Source of the DNA: Spirosoma endbachense
GTDB taxonomy: Bacteria; Bacteroidota; Bacteroidia; Cytophagales; Spirosomataceae
NCBI RefSeq assembly: GCF_010233585.1
Contig: NZ_CP045997.1
Coordinates: forward strand, 5,337,284 to 5,401,283
DNA length: 64,000 nt
Direction: 5' to 3'
The translations under genes and the position numbers were made by a program. The notes under the pieces are model-generated. The model ran no database searches, had not been told where the DNA came from, and saw nothing but the letters and a program-made list of their open reading frames with translations. The first letter of the stretch is position 1. Each line of letters starts with the position of its first letter. Below are positions 17,946-26,348 of this stretch, in pieces.

Positions 17946-18641
17946 ATGAAGCCAGAACCTGTTCAGCCGTTTGACTGGGAGCGTATTTTTATTCATGAAT
18001 TTCCCTGGACGTATCTTGGCGAGGTTGCGTTCCGAACCGTCTTTATGTTTTTGGTCGTGTTGGCAGCCTTGACCGTATCGGGGAAGCGGGAGGTGCGCCA
18101 ATTATCTATCTACGAACTGGTATTGCTGATTGGCCTTGGCTCGGCCGCTGGTGATCCCATGTTCTACCATGATGTGCCGCTGGCTTCGGCCGTAGTCGTC
18201 TTTCTGGTGATAATGGGGTGCTACAAACTGGCAACATACATCAGTGACCGTAATAAAACTGTTAGAACCCTTCTGGAAGGCAAACCCGTTTATGTGATTG
18301 AAAACGGCTGTATTTTAACCGAGAATTTTGATCAGGAGGACCTGGGGCTGGAGGAGTTATTTTCTGATTTGCGGGTAGAAGGTGTTGAACAGCTGGGACA
18401 GGTGCGCACGGCTATTCTGGAGCCAAATGGTCAGCTCAGTTTGTTCACATTTAAAGAAAATGATGTCCGGCCCGGATTGCCGATTCTACCCAATGAATTG
18501 AAGCGTCATGCAGAAAGCATTCCACAACCGGGTGATTATGCCTGTTGTGCGTGTGGTCATGTAAAGACATTTAGCGCATCTGTTGACCACTCTTCGTGTC
18601 AGCGGTGCAAAAAAACTAAATGGGTAAAGGCAGTAAAATGA
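17946..18641 (+). CDS. DUF421 (YetF/YcaP-type) membrane protein with C-terminal zinc ribbon
   Basis: A 231-aa protein with three N-terminal membrane helices (residues about 24-110; VAFRTVFMFLVVLAALTVSG, YELVLLIGLGSAAGDPMFY, VVVFLVIMGCYKLATYISD). The conserved DUF421 cytosolic domain follows (LLEGKPVYVIENG, then DLGLEELFSDLRVEGVEQLG and VRTAILEPNGQLS). After residue about 195 there is CCACGH...SSCQRCKKTKW, two CxxC knuckles that look like a zinc ribbon; this is an extra element compared with the basic DUF421 fold. The family function is unknown. It is co-directional with the YdaT-like gene and convergent with topoisomerase IB. Confidence 0.85.
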   Translation: MKPEPVQPFDWERIFIHEFPWTYLGEVAFRTVFMFLVVLAALTVSGKREVRQLSIYELVLLIGLGSAAGDPMFYHDVPLASAVVVFLVIMGCYKLATYISDRNKTVRTLLEGKPVYVIENGCILTENFDQEDLGLEELFSDLRVEGVEQLGQVRTAILEPNGQLSLFTFKENDVRPGLPILPNELKRHAESIPQPGDYACCACGHVKTFSASVDHSSCQRCKKTKWVKAVK

Positions 18642-18670
18642 AGTTATGTGGTTGATAATCAGTAAACTGT

Positions 18671-19798
18671 CTATTTAACTGATGAGTCTTTGATAACGCT
18701 CTTGACCTGATCGTTCAGGAATTTTAATAAGAGCTTTTCGGCGCCATCCAGGCCATGAGGACTCGTTTGCCGGAATCGGTTTTTTTGTTCGATGTATGGG
18801 TTTAAATCCCTGCATTCGTACGATTCCAGAATCTGCGGATGAACATAATGTTTGCGGCAGACCGTGCGCGTATTGCCCAGTTTCAGTGATACTTCATCGA
18901 GTACGGTATTAACGTTTTTCTTTAATTCTTTCTCTGATTCGCAAGGTTCCAGTTCAATGAGCAGCCGAAGTGCATTGACTGTTCCGGCCCAGGTGCGGAA
19001 ATCCTTTGCTGAAAAATCGTCACCCATTGTTTCATGAAGATACTCATTCACCATCCCGGAGTCGATGGAGTGACGATTGCCCGCTTCGTCGAAATACTGA
19101 AATAGCTCTTTGCCCGGAATATCGCGGCAGGCTTTTACCAGCCGGGATAATCGCCGGTCATGGAGCGTAATATCGTGATAAATACCTTTTTTGCCTTTGA
19201 AACTAAATCGTACGTCACTGCCTACTGCCTTAACGTGCCGGTTTTTGAGGGTTGTTAAGCCATAAGAACCATATTCTTTTTCATAGGCCGCATTCCCTAT
19301 CCGAATCAGGGTTTGTTCCATTACGCTCAACGCAATAGCGATTACTTTTTCGCGAGCCAACGATCGATGCGCCAAATCCTGATCCAGTCGAGCGCGAAGC
19401 CTGGGAAGCGCTTCGCCAAAAGCGGCCATTCGAAAAAATTTCGTTTCACTCCGGATCTTGTTCCAGTTGGCGTGATAGCGATATTGTTTCCTGTTTTTTG
19501 TGTCGATACCAGTTGCCTGTAGGTGCCCATTCGCTTTCGGGCTAATCCAGACATGTTCCCAGACTGGGGGCAAAACCAGTTTGTGGATACGCTCCCGTGT
19601 TTCATCGTCGCTGATGATCTGTCCGTTTGCATCAAAATAAGTGAAATGATCGCCGGTTTTTCGCCGACTGATACCGGGCATTGTGTCGTTCATATACACG
19701 AGCCGGGCTGCCTTTGCTGCCTTGATCGGGTCGTGTGCCAGTTCCAGTAAATCCACGTTCGTTGCGTTTTGTGGATTGGTAACTGTTTGACGAGCCAA
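18671..19798 (-). CDS. DNA topoisomerase IB (poxvirus/eukaryote type)
   Basis: A type IB topoisomerase that relaxes supercoils by a 3'-phosphotyrosyl nick. The N-terminal domain starts LVYMNDTMPGISRRKTGDHF. The catalytic part contains residues of the KxxR...R-K-H/N-Y set: LVKACRDIPGKELFQYFDEAG, DFRTWAGTVNAL and CRKHYVHPQIL, where Tyr318 (375-aa numbering) is the nucleophile. Length is normal for bacterial TopIB. The longest frame begins with TTG at 19798; GTG at 19756 is a plausible alternative, while the first ATG (19693) would cut the first beta-strand. Bacterial TopIB is scattered phylogenetically and often accessory. Confidence 0.9.
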   Translation of the reverse strand: MARQTVTNPQNATNVDLLELAHDPIKAAKAARLVYMNDTMPGISRRKTGDHFTYFDANGQIISDDETRERIHKLVLPPVWEHVWISPKANGHLQATGIDTKNRKQYRYHANWNKIRSETKFFRMAAFGEALPRLRARLDQDLAHRSLAREKVIAIALSVMEQTLIRIGNAAYEKEYGSYGLTTLKNRHVKAVGSDVRFSFKGKKGIYHDITLHDRRLSRLVKACRDIPGKELFQYFDEAGNRHSIDSGMVNEYLHETMGDDFSAKDFRTWAGTVNALRLLIELEPCESEKELKKNVNTVLDEVSLKLGNTRTVCRKHYVHPQILESYECRDLNPYIEQKNRFRQTSPHGLDGAEKLLLKFLNDQVKSVIKDSSVK

Positions 19799-19867
19799 TT
19801 GGTTAAAGCGGGGCTAAAGAAAACAGGTCCCCAATGATCTGAAGCAATCAGTTGTCATAAAACCAGG

Positions 19868-20488
19868 TTACCGTTGGGCCGCTTTGCCAAAGAACCAAAG
19901 AGCTAATGCGCTGGCGTAATGATAAAAATCGGTCGGATGAAAAAACGATTCCAGTGATTGAGCCTTCGTTGCAAGCCCCATCATCATAGCCGCCAGAACA
20001 ATCCAAAGACCGCGTTTATTGCGTTGGAGTAAGGAAAAGACAGCAAGCAGCATCAGTACGAGAATAGCGAGCGATGGCACGACTGGCGTGAAAATACGAA
20101 CCTCGGGCAGGAGTAGAAGGATAAAGACAAACAGACCAAATAGCATGGTTGTTATAAAAGTCGTTATCGAATAGACGCGCCGGTTAAGTAATCCCCAAAC
20201 GCCTACTACCGCACAAACAACACCCAGACTATCGGATAGAACGACCATTGAGTGATGAAGAGGCTCAAGCGATTCATTGCCTGCATAATGGAAAATACCA
20301 ATCACGGCCGCCAGCGAAACGGTAAGTAAGAAAAAACCCCATAAAAGCCGATTATATATGCTTACCCGCTGAAAAAAGTGCCAGAACACCCCAACGCCCG
20401 TTCCGGCCAGAATAGAGCCTGAGAGAATGTGCGAAAAAATCATCACGTAATTTACGAAGATTCGGCTACTTTTGCCCAACTTATTCAA
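19868..20488 (-). CDS. Hypothetical polytopic membrane protein
   Basis: Up to 206 aa with six or seven hydrophobic helices (HILSGSILAGTGVGVFWHFF, LLWGFFLLTVSLAAVIGIFHY, MVVLSDSLGVVCAVVGVWGLL and others). Two polar features sit at membrane edges: FHYAGNE...HHSM in the middle and FFHPTDFYHYASALALWFFG at the end; the paired His/Asp pattern is faintly like ceramidase or TM-hydrolase folds, but this is only an impression. The longest frame starts with TTG at 20488; ATG at 20443 (residue 16) is an alternative. It is divergent from sucD across a spacer that contains a 13-bp perfect inverted repeat. Function unknown. Confidence 0.65.
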   Translation of the reverse strand: MNKLGKSSRIFVNYVMIFSHILSGSILAGTGVGVFWHFFQRVSIYNRLLWGFFLLTVSLAAVIGIFHYAGNESLEPLHHSMVVLSDSLGVVCAVVGVWGLLNRRVYSITTFITTMLFGLFVFILLLLPEVRIFTPVVPSLAILVLMLLAVFSLLQRNKRGLWIVLAAMMMGLATKAQSLESFFHPTDFYHYASALALWFFGKAAQR

Positions 20489-20496
20489 TGATGCAA

Positions 20497-20559
20497 GATT
20501 AACAGACGAAAGAAAAAAGACGAAAATTGTTCAGATCTTTCTTCAGTCGTCTGTTAATC
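20497..20559. repeat. Inverted repeat in the sucD upstream region
   Basis: A perfect 13-bp inverted repeat (arms 20497-20509 and 20547-20559, core TTAACAGACGA) whose pairing can continue inward through GAAAGAAA/TTTCTTC after a 3-nt bulge. It lies between divergent genes, ending 43 nt before the sucD ATG. It could be an RNA leader stem or a protein-binding dyad. Confidence 0.6.
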
Positions 20560-20602
20560 CTGTGTCAAATTCAATCGCATCGCCAACGATTTACTAACCG
20601 TC

Positions 20603-21481
20603 ATGAGTGTTTTAGTTAACAAGGACTCCAAAGTTATCGTCCAGGGCTTTACCGGCTCGGAGGGCAGTTTCCATGCTCAGCAGATGATCGAATATGGTAC
20701 CAATGTCGTTGGTGGAGTTACGCCCGGCAAAGGTGGACAGACTCACCTCGATCGGCCCGTTTTTAATACCGTTCAGCAAGCTGTTGATCAGGCTGAGGCC
20801 GATGTGTCCATCATTTTTGTACCACCCGCTTTTGCTGCTGACGCCATTATGGAAGCTGCTGAAGCAGGTATCAAGGTGATTATCTGCATTACCGAGGGCA
20901 TTCCGACGGAAGATATGGTAGCGGTGAAAAACTACCTTACCGATAAAGACACTCGGTTGATTGGTCCAAACTGCCCTGGTGTTATGACGGCGGAGGAATG
21001 TAAAGTTGGGATTATGCCCGGCTTCATTTTCAAGAAAGGAACCATTGGTATCGTTTCCAAATCAGGAACACTGACCTATGAAGCGGTTGACCAGCTTACT
21101 AAAGCCGGTCTAGGGCAAAGCACAGCGATCGGTATTGGGGGTGACCCAATCATTGGCACAACAACCAAGCAGGCTGTTGAATTGCTGATGAACGATCCAG
21201 AAACCGAAGCCATCGTCATGATCGGCGAAATTGGTGGAGGAATGGAAGCCGAAGCCGCTCGCTGGATTAAGGCCGACGGCAACCGCAAACCTGTTGTGGG
21301 TTTTATTGCCGGACAAACAGCTCCGAAAGGACGTCGGATGGGACACGCCGGAGCGATTGTTGGCGGAGCCGACGATACCGCATCGGCTAAAATGGCTATC
21401 ATGCGTGAGTGTGGCATTCACGTTGTTGAGTCGCCCGCTCTCATTGGTGATACCATGCTGAAGGCATTGGGGAAAAATTGA
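20603..21481 (+). CDS. sucD: Succinyl-CoA synthetase alpha subunit
   Basis: A 292-aa enzyme subunit of the citric acid cycle; with SucC it converts succinyl-CoA plus nucleoside diphosphate and phosphate to succinate, CoA and NTP. The N-terminal CoA-binding Rossmann domain has [18 protein letters not shown] and [11 protein letters not shown]. The CoA-ligase domain has [19 protein letters not shown] and the phosphorylated histidine in GHAGAIVGG (His248). Length is normal. sucC is not adjacent, unlike in enterobacteria; separated sucC and sucD are common in Bacteroidota. A long inverted repeat starts 14 nt after the stop. Confidence 0.97.
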   Translation: MSVLVNKDSKVIVQGFTGSEGSFHAQQMIEYGTNVVGGVTPGKGGQTHLDRPVFNTVQQAVDQAEADVSIIFVPPAFAADAIMEAAEAGIKVIICITEGIPTEDMVAVKNYLTDKDTRLIGPNCPGVMTAEECKVGIMPGFIFKKGTIGIVSKSGTLTYEAVDQLTKAGLGQSTAIGIGGDPIIGTTTKQAVELLMNDPETEAIVMIGEIGGGMEAEAARWIKADGNRKPVVGFIAGQTAPKGRRMGHAGAIVGGADDTASAKMAIMRECGIHVVESPALIGDTMLKALGKN

Positions 21482-21494
21482 TTTAACGGGCCAT

Positions 21495-21628
21495 AAAGAG
21501 TGCCGCAACGGATGTTGAAAGTGCAAAAGAGCGATAGAGGGAAAAAAGGCTGGCTAAACTGGATACGAGTACCTGCCATGACATTTTTTCGCTCTTTCGC
21601 TCTTTCAACATTCTGTGCGGCACTCTTT
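21495..21628. repeat. Large imperfect inverted repeat spanning the DUF4271 start codon
   Basis: The left arm (21495-21533) begins AAAGAGTGCCGCA and includes TGTTGAAAG and AAAGAGCG. The right arm (about 21585-21628) is its imperfect reverse complement, ending TGCGGCACTCTTT. Some 30 of 40 positions pair, with runs of 13 and 9 perfect bases. The left arm is non-coding, just after sucD; the right arm encodes the signal peptide of the next gene, and the ATG at 21578 lies in the loop next to it. Confidence 0.7.
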
Positions 21629-22750
21629 GTTACAGCCGTTTTTGCACAGTCCCGCACAGAAGGAATTGGACCGGCCAACCAGTATTATCCGGTTCATGAT
21701 TTTCACGATGATTTTCAGGTATACGATGAGGCCGCTAAAGCATACGTGCCCTATATCGTTGAGCAGCACGCTGACCAAACAGCGTTAAGTACCTATATCG
21801 ACCTGGAAAGTAATCGACACTACAATCTTCTTATTTCGACCAAACAGGATGGGTATCTGTTTATCAACGCATCCCTGAAACGGAAACTTCGGGCAGGCGA
21901 GTGGTCAGTATTCAGTATCGACAGCCTGTATCGTGTTTATCGCCAGCCGGAAGTTTTTCTGACACTGTATGGTGCGCCGGGTCTGAATGACAAACGCCTG
22001 TTTATTGGCTACCCTAAGTCAGCTACGCAGAAACTGGTTGTCCTGCGTGATGATAACCTGAGTGTACGACCGCGTACGTTTTCGGTTTATGATAATTTTT
22101 TCGGCTTAGGCTTACTGTTTTTATTAGCAAGCCATGCGTTCCTGTTTTCATTCTATCACAGGGCGTTTCTTCGATTTTATAGCCTGCGTGATTTATTGTC
22201 ACTTCGGGCGCAGGAGGAGTCTTTTTTGATCAATCGGCCTCTGAGTAGCACTAATGTGCTGTTTATTCTTAATTTAAGTTTTGTTGTTGCTTATTTAATT
22301 GTATTCGTACAAAGCCGTAATCTCGATGTATTTGTATCCCGGCGCCTGTTGGGAGCGCAGAATCTGGGCTCGGTGTTAGGGGAGTTTATCGTATTAAGCG
22401 GGCTTGCCTTTATTGTACTAATGGGTAAATACATCGCCCTGGAGGTGCTTGGTGGGTTATATAAACTACAGAGCATCATTAATATCCATTTTTTCAAGGT
22501 GCTTCAGTCGTCGATGCTGTTCTTTACGGCACTGACGTTACTTTTAGTTGTTATTGCCTACAACACGGCTAGTATGACCTGGTCTGAAAGTGCGCTGTTA
22601 TTGCCCGTCCTGGTGTTTTACCTGATGCGATTAGCCTTTCTATACATTGTCATCCGTAGTCAGGAACCTATCAAAAATCTGTATTTATTTTCGTACCTTT
22701 GCATCGTTGAATTGATTCCACTCATCATAGGCCTTCGTTTCGCGCTGTGA
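21578..22750 (+). CDS. DUF4271 membrane protein
   Basis: A 390-aa protein from ATG 21578, chosen because it opens a signal peptide (MTFFRSFALSTFCAALFVTAVFAQ); the longer frame from 21500 adds a charged, unlikely leader. Residues about 25-170 form an extracytoplasmic domain. Six membrane helices follow (for example FGLGLLFLLASHAFLFSFYH, FILNLSFVVAYLIVFVQ, and a final LFSYLCIVELIPLIIGLRF). This is the DUF4271 family of Bacteroidota. It sits directly upstream of the hemD-like gene and the porP-gldKLMN cluster, an arrangement I recognise from other members of the phylum, so a role linked to T9SS or envelope biogenesis is suspected but unproven. Confidence 0.82.
   Translation: MTFFRSFALSTFCAALFVTAVFAQSRTEGIGPANQYYPVHDFHDDFQVYDEAAKAYVPYIVEQHADQTALSTYIDLESNRHYNLLISTKQDGYLFINASLKRKLRAGEWSVFSIDSLYRVYRQPEVFLTLYGAPGLNDKRLFIGYPKSATQKLVVLRDDNLSVRPRTFSVYDNFFGLGLLFLLASHAFLFSFYHRAFLRFYSLRDLLSLRAQEESFLINRPLSSTNVLFILNLSFVVAYLIVFVQSRNLDVFVSRRLLGAQNLGSVLGEFIVLSGLAFIVLMGKYIALEVLGGLYKLQSIINIHFFKVLQSSMLFFTALTLLLVVIAYNTASMTWSESALLLPVLVFYLMRLAFLYIVIRSQEPIKNLYLFSYLCIVELIPLIIGLRFAL
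22694..22701 (+). promoter_or_regulatory. Possible internal -7 promoter element
   Basis: TACCTTTG is a perfect TAnnTTTG octamer followed by C, inside the 3' end of the DUF4271 gene and about 150 nt before the hemD-like ATG. No -33 TTTG was seen at the usual distance, so it may be chance. Confidence 0.3.
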
Positions 22751-22755
22751 GAGTG

Positions 22756-22789
22756 GTTTACAGTTTATGGTTGTGGTTTATGGTTGGTT
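22756..22789 (+). repeat. 7-nt-period array (GTTTAYR-like)
   Basis: Right after the DUF4271 stop the spacer reads GTTTACA, GTTTATG, GTTGTG, GTTTATG, GTTGGTT. A weaker complementary stretch (CTATAAACTCAGAACTG, 22814-22830) follows before the hemD-like ATG, so the spacer can also fold back. Confidence 0.55.
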
Positions 22790-22853
22790 TTCTGGTCAAT
22801 TATAAGCCAGTGCTATAAACTCAGAACTGACTATTGAAACGAGTTGAGATTCA

Positions 22854-23639
22854 ATGAACGAGACCAGCATGCAATCCACCCAAGACCGGCTGACGAAGGT
22901 TAACCGGCTGCTAGTGACCCAATCCCGCCCTGCCGACGAAAAATCTCCTTATTTTGACTTAGTCAGCAAGTACAATATTCAGATTGATTTCCGGCCATTT
23001 ATTCAGATACAGGGTGTATCGTTTAAAGATTTTCGTCGCCAGAAAATCAATATTCTGGATCATACAGCCATTATTTTTACCAGCCGGAATGCGATCGACC
23101 ATTTCTTTCGTATTTGCCAGGAAGGCCGTATCGAGGTTCCTGCCGACATGAAATACTTCTGTATTTCGGAACAGACGGCTAATTACCTCCAGAAATACAT
23201 CATTATCCGAAAGCGAAAAATTTTTAACGGCACAAAAACCGCGACCGAGCTGTTCGATCTGATCAAGAAACACAAGAACGAGAAGTTCCTGTTTCCATGT
23301 TCCAACATTCGGCGCAACGATATTCCTGAGTTCATGGATACCAGTAGCCTGCATTTTACGGAGGCAGTTATGTATGAAACTGTGCCGACTGATTTGTCTG
23401 ATCTGGATATCACTAGTTACGATATCATTGCCTTCTTCAGTCCATCGGGTGTAGCATCGCTGATGACGAACTTCCCGGAGTTTAAGCAGAATGGCACACG
23501 AATGGCTGCTTTTGGCCCCACTACGGCAAAAGCAGTGACAGATGCCGGGCTTACCCTTGACATCGAAGCACCATTGCCAAACGCTCCTTCAATGACAGGT
23601 GCGCTTGATCTGTATATTAAAAAGGCTAACAATTCATAA
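22854..23639 (+). CDS. hemD: Uroporphyrinogen-III synthase (HemD-like)
   Basis: A 261-aa two-domain protein of the HemD family, which cyclises and rearranges hydroxymethylbilane to uroporphyrinogen III in haem and sirohaem synthesis. Recognisable parts are LVTQSRP at the start, IIFTSRNAIDHFF in the first domain, KNEKFLFPCSNIRRNDIP in the hinge and second domain, YDIIAFFSPSGVASLM and the end FGPTTAKAVTDAGL. The sequence drifts from enterobacterial HemD, as is usual for this poorly conserved enzyme. ATG at 22854 gives a slightly charged leader; Met at residue 5 is an alternative. It lies between DUF4271 and porP, not with other hem genes. Confidence 0.82.
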   Translation: MNETSMQSTQDRLTKVNRLLVTQSRPADEKSPYFDLVSKYNIQIDFRPFIQIQGVSFKDFRRQKINILDHTAIIFTSRNAIDHFFRICQEGRIEVPADMKYFCISEQTANYLQKYIIIRKRKIFNGTKTATELFDLIKKHKNEKFLFPCSNIRRNDIPEFMDTSSLHFTEAVMYETVPTDLSDLDITSYDIIAFFSPSGVASLMTNFPEFKQNGTRMAAFGPTTAKAVTDAGLTLDIEAPLPNAPSMTGALDLYIKKANNS

Positions 23640-23657
23640 ACAGTTGGCACTTTTGTG

Positions 23658-23717
23658 AGGTTGGTTGTTGAAATCAGGACATTTTTGGTCCTTTTTCGAC
23701 AACCAACCTTTATTTTT
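23658..23717 (+). terminator. Terminator after the hemD-like gene
   Basis: Arms 23658-23673 and 23694-23709 pair over 16 bp with one G-U pair, and a second inner stem (AGGAC/GGTCCT) extends it. The right arm is followed by TTATTTTTCT. It lies 19 nt after the stop codon. Confidence 0.75.
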
Positions 23718-23843
23718 CTGGTTCAATAAAGTAGCAGTTTCGGCGTTTATTTGTAAACTGCATCGTACGGTTGCAACGAACGTACCGATGCGTGTCGTAA
23801 TAGGCCAAGAGGCCTTGGCACAGGTTCTTTTTTCTTTGCTTGT

Positions 23844-24815
23844 ATGATTCGCACTTTTTACTTTTTTGCCTTCCTGCTACTGATGCTTACCGCTCAGTCG
23901 GTTTTTGCCCAACAGGAACCTCAGCTTAGTATGTATATGTACAATCCGCTCTATTATAATCCGGCAGCCGCCGGGTCAGAGGGAGTGTCACGAATACAAC
24001 TCACGCAGAGAACCCAGTATCTTGGCTATCAGACAACGGGTAATTCTGATCCGGGAGGAGCTCAGAACTCCCAGATTTTATCATTCAACATGCCACTGGC
24101 ACGCATTAAGAGCGGCATAGGCATCTACCTGTTGAATGATAAGGTTGGGCCAAACTACAATCAATCAGTACAATTATCTTATGCCTATAGATTGGCATTG
24201 AAGAGCGGTACACTGGCATTTGGGGTTCAGGCCGGGCTTTTCAATAAAGGCTACGACTATGGTGTGCTTAGACCAAGTGATGCAGGCGATCCGCTGATTC
24301 CAACCGGTCGGATCGGACAGGCTAAGCCGGATATTGGTGCTGGCGTTTATTACAACACGACTGACTACTGGATTGGCGTAAGCGTTAATCACATCAATAA
24401 GGCACCGTATCAAATAGGTACTGATCGTTCTACCAACCCGCTCTACCCAAGCGCTTATCTGAGCGCTGGCTATCGATTAGGAATAGGCTATGATATTGAC
24501 ATACAGCCATCTATTCTGATTCAATACGCTACCTTGGGAGGAATACGGAACTCAACGGCAACCATCAATTTAGTGGGCACGTACGACAACCGGATCTGGG
24601 CTGGTGTTGGCTATCGATACCAGGATGCAGCCATGGCTACGGTTGGCATCAATCTGATGCGAAACAACGCATTGCGCGTAGGCTACTCGGTTGATCTGGT
24701 GCTTGGAGCTAGTGCTAAAAGTGCAACGTCACACGAATTTATGATAGGCTATGCACTCCCGGCGCCCGATCCACGAAAGAAACCTATTATACGGACTCCT
24801 CGCTTTCGGTATTAA
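23844..24815 (+). CDS. porP: PorP/SprF family type IX secretion protein
   Basis: A 323-aa outer-membrane beta-barrel with signal peptide (MIRTFYFFAFLLLMLTAQSVFAQQ) and the family opening EPQLSMYMYNPLYYNPAAAGS. Alternating strands ending in aromatic residues run to a final HEFMIGYALPAP strand. PorP is part of the outer-membrane T9SS apparatus; SprF paralogues work with particular adhesins. Its place immediately before gldKLMN marks it as the core PorP rather than a stray SprF copy. It is separated from gldK by 268 nt that may hold its own promoter. Confidence 0.88.
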   Translation: MIRTFYFFAFLLLMLTAQSVFAQQEPQLSMYMYNPLYYNPAAAGSEGVSRIQLTQRTQYLGYQTTGNSDPGGAQNSQILSFNMPLARIKSGIGIYLLNDKVGPNYNQSVQLSYAYRLALKSGTLAFGVQAGLFNKGYDYGVLRPSDAGDPLIPTGRIGQAKPDIGAGVYYNTTDYWIGVSVNHINKAPYQIGTDRSTNPLYPSAYLSAGYRLGIGYDIDIQPSILIQYATLGGIRNSTATINLVGTYDNRIWAGVGYRYQDAAMATVGINLMRNNALRVGYSVDLVLGASAKSATSHEFMIGYALPAPDPRKKPIIRTPRFRY

Positions 24816-25083
24816 TTTAATATTTAACAGGATTGTTCAAGGTTTCTGGCAACGGATAATAAAGACTAGCATTTTGGCAGTATTCTTGTTAGGCAGTTTA
24901 GGAATAGCAGTGTATTTTTGAAGAAAGTAGGTTTAGTTAAAAAGTGTGAAAATGCGCTATTGAGTGAATTAATGAAGCAACGTTTTTGAGAAATTCTTCG
25001 TAAAGAAAATTCTACATACAATAACCAAACGGATTTTCGTTTTTAGTCTGGTCTCGCACAAGAAGAAGGTAAAAAGTCTTATA
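24816..25083. other. porP-gldK spacer
   Basis: This 268-nt AT-rich spacer has a perfect -7 octamer TATTTTTG at 24913-24920, about 160 nt upstream of the gldK ATG, without a well-spaced -33 box. No terminator stem is obvious after porP. It may allow gldKLMN to be transcribed independently of porP. Confidence 0.4.
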
Positions 25084-26220
25084 ATGATGAAGTACAACTG
25101 GTTTACAGCCAACGCAACCCGGGTGGTGATGGTCGCAGCAGTAATTCTGCTGATGCAAGGTTGCGGCTTTATTAAGTCAAAGTTCGGTGGTAAAGACGGC
25201 AAAGGAGGAGAAGTCGGTGTTACGAATGGAGAAATTACGGCCACAGGTCGTAAAGGTTGGAAGCAACCAACTCCATACGGAATGGTGCTGGTTCCTTCGG
25301 GTTCGTTTATCATGGGGCAGGCTGACGAAGACGTGGCGGCTACTCAAATTAATATGAACCGGCAGGTAACCATCAGTTCGTTCTATATGGACGATGCCGA
25401 AATATCGAACCATGAATACCGGCAGTATGTCAATGCACTGCTGGCCGACTCTGTCTCCGTATTAGGGGAGGAGGAAATCATGGCGAAGTATTATCCTGAT
25501 ACAACTGTCTGGAAAAATGACTTCACCTACCACAACGGTGACCCGATGCTGGAGCATTATTATGCGCACCCGGCCTTCGATACCTATCCGGTAGTTGGCG
25601 TAAGCTGGATCGCTGCCAAGCACTTTTGCCAGTGGCGTACCAACACACTCGATGATTTCCGCACTAAAGAAGGTGGCTATCGTTCGTTCGGGTTCCGGCT
25701 CCCGTCGGAAGCTGAGTGGGAATGGGCTGCCCGTGGCGGAAAAAGCGGGGCGAAATATCCCTGGGGAAACCCCTACGTGGCCAATGGGAAAGGTTGCTAC
25801 TTAGCTAACTTCAAACCACAGCGTGGTAATTTCGATGCGGATGGTTATCCCTATACCGCTCCTGCCACAGCCTACAGCCCAAATGATTACGGTCTATACA
25901 ACATGGCTGGTAACGTAGCTGAATGGTGCCGGGATGCCTATGCCGATAACTCAAACGCCATTGTTTGGGATATGAACCCGGATAACCAGAATGCCGATGA
26001 ACCTCGTAAAGTTGTTCGGGGTGGTTCCTGGAAAGACATTGCTTACTACCTCGAAACAGGTACACGTTACTACGAATATGAAGACCAGAAACGTTCGTAT
26101 ATAGGTTTCCGCTGTGTAATGGATAACCTCGAAGGACGTGCTGCATCGGGTCGTGGTGGCCGCGTTGGTGGTAGCAGTAAGAGTAAAAGCAGCAAAAAAG
26201 CGTCAGCTAAGAAAGCCTAA
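25084..26220 (+). CDS. gldK: T9SS ring lipoprotein GldK (PorK), FGE-sulfatase fold
   Basis: A 378-aa lipoprotein (lipobox LLMQGC, acylated Cys27) of the formylglycine-generating-enzyme/SUMF1 fold: GMVLVPSGSFIMG, MDDAEISNHEYRQY, PVVGVSWIAAKHFCQWR, RLPSEAEWEWAARGG, NMAGNVAEWCRD and VVRGGSWKD. Despite the fold, GldK/PorK is structural: with GldN it forms a large ring under the outer membrane of the type IX secretion system. The C-terminal tail is rich in Gly, Ser and Lys (residues about 350-378). ATG at 25084 or 25087. A perfect hairpin follows the stop, before gldL. Confidence 0.93.
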   Translation: MMKYNWFTANATRVVMVAAVILLMQGCGFIKSKFGGKDGKGGEVGVTNGEITATGRKGWKQPTPYGMVLVPSGSFIMGQADEDVAATQINMNRQVTISSFYMDDAEISNHEYRQYVNALLADSVSVLGEEEIMAKYYPDTTVWKNDFTYHNGDPMLEHYYAHPAFDTYPVVGVSWIAAKHFCQWRTNTLDDFRTKEGGYRSFGFRLPSEAEWEWAARGGKSGAKYPWGNPYVANGKGCYLANFKPQRGNFDADGYPYTAPATAYSPNDYGLYNMAGNVAEWCRDAYADNSNAIVWDMNPDNQNADEPRKVVRGGSWKDIAYYLETGTRYYEYEDQKRSYIGFRCVMDNLEGRAASGRGGRVGGSSKSKSSKKASAKKA

Positions 26221-26237
26221 TTCGTAATTAACGCTGG

Positions 26238-26267
26238 ATACTGGACGTTAGAAATAACGTCCAGTGT
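26238..26267 (+). promoter_or_regulatory. GAAA-tetraloop hairpin between gldK and gldL
   Basis: ACTGGACGTTA / TAACGTCCAGT form a perfect 11-bp stem, extendable to 13 with a G-U pair, closed by GAAA at 26251-26254. No T run follows, so it is more likely an RNA-stability or attenuation element than a full terminator. Confidence 0.7.
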
Positions 26268-26348
26268 TGATTGTCTGCGTTCAATTGCTCAGAGTACACA
26301 AGTCTTAACCACAAAAGTTAGTTACCTATTCCAACCAAATCGCTTATC

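Noticed and set aside
23665..23847. Small frame downstream of hemD
   Set aside because: It lies across the terminator stem-loop and has no good start codon.
25084..26220. GldK as a formylglycine-generating enzyme for the sulfatase at 40747
   Set aside because: The FGE-like fold is shared, but the lipobox, the position before gldLMN and the family opening identify the structural T9SS protein; maturation of the sulfatase must rely on another enzyme.
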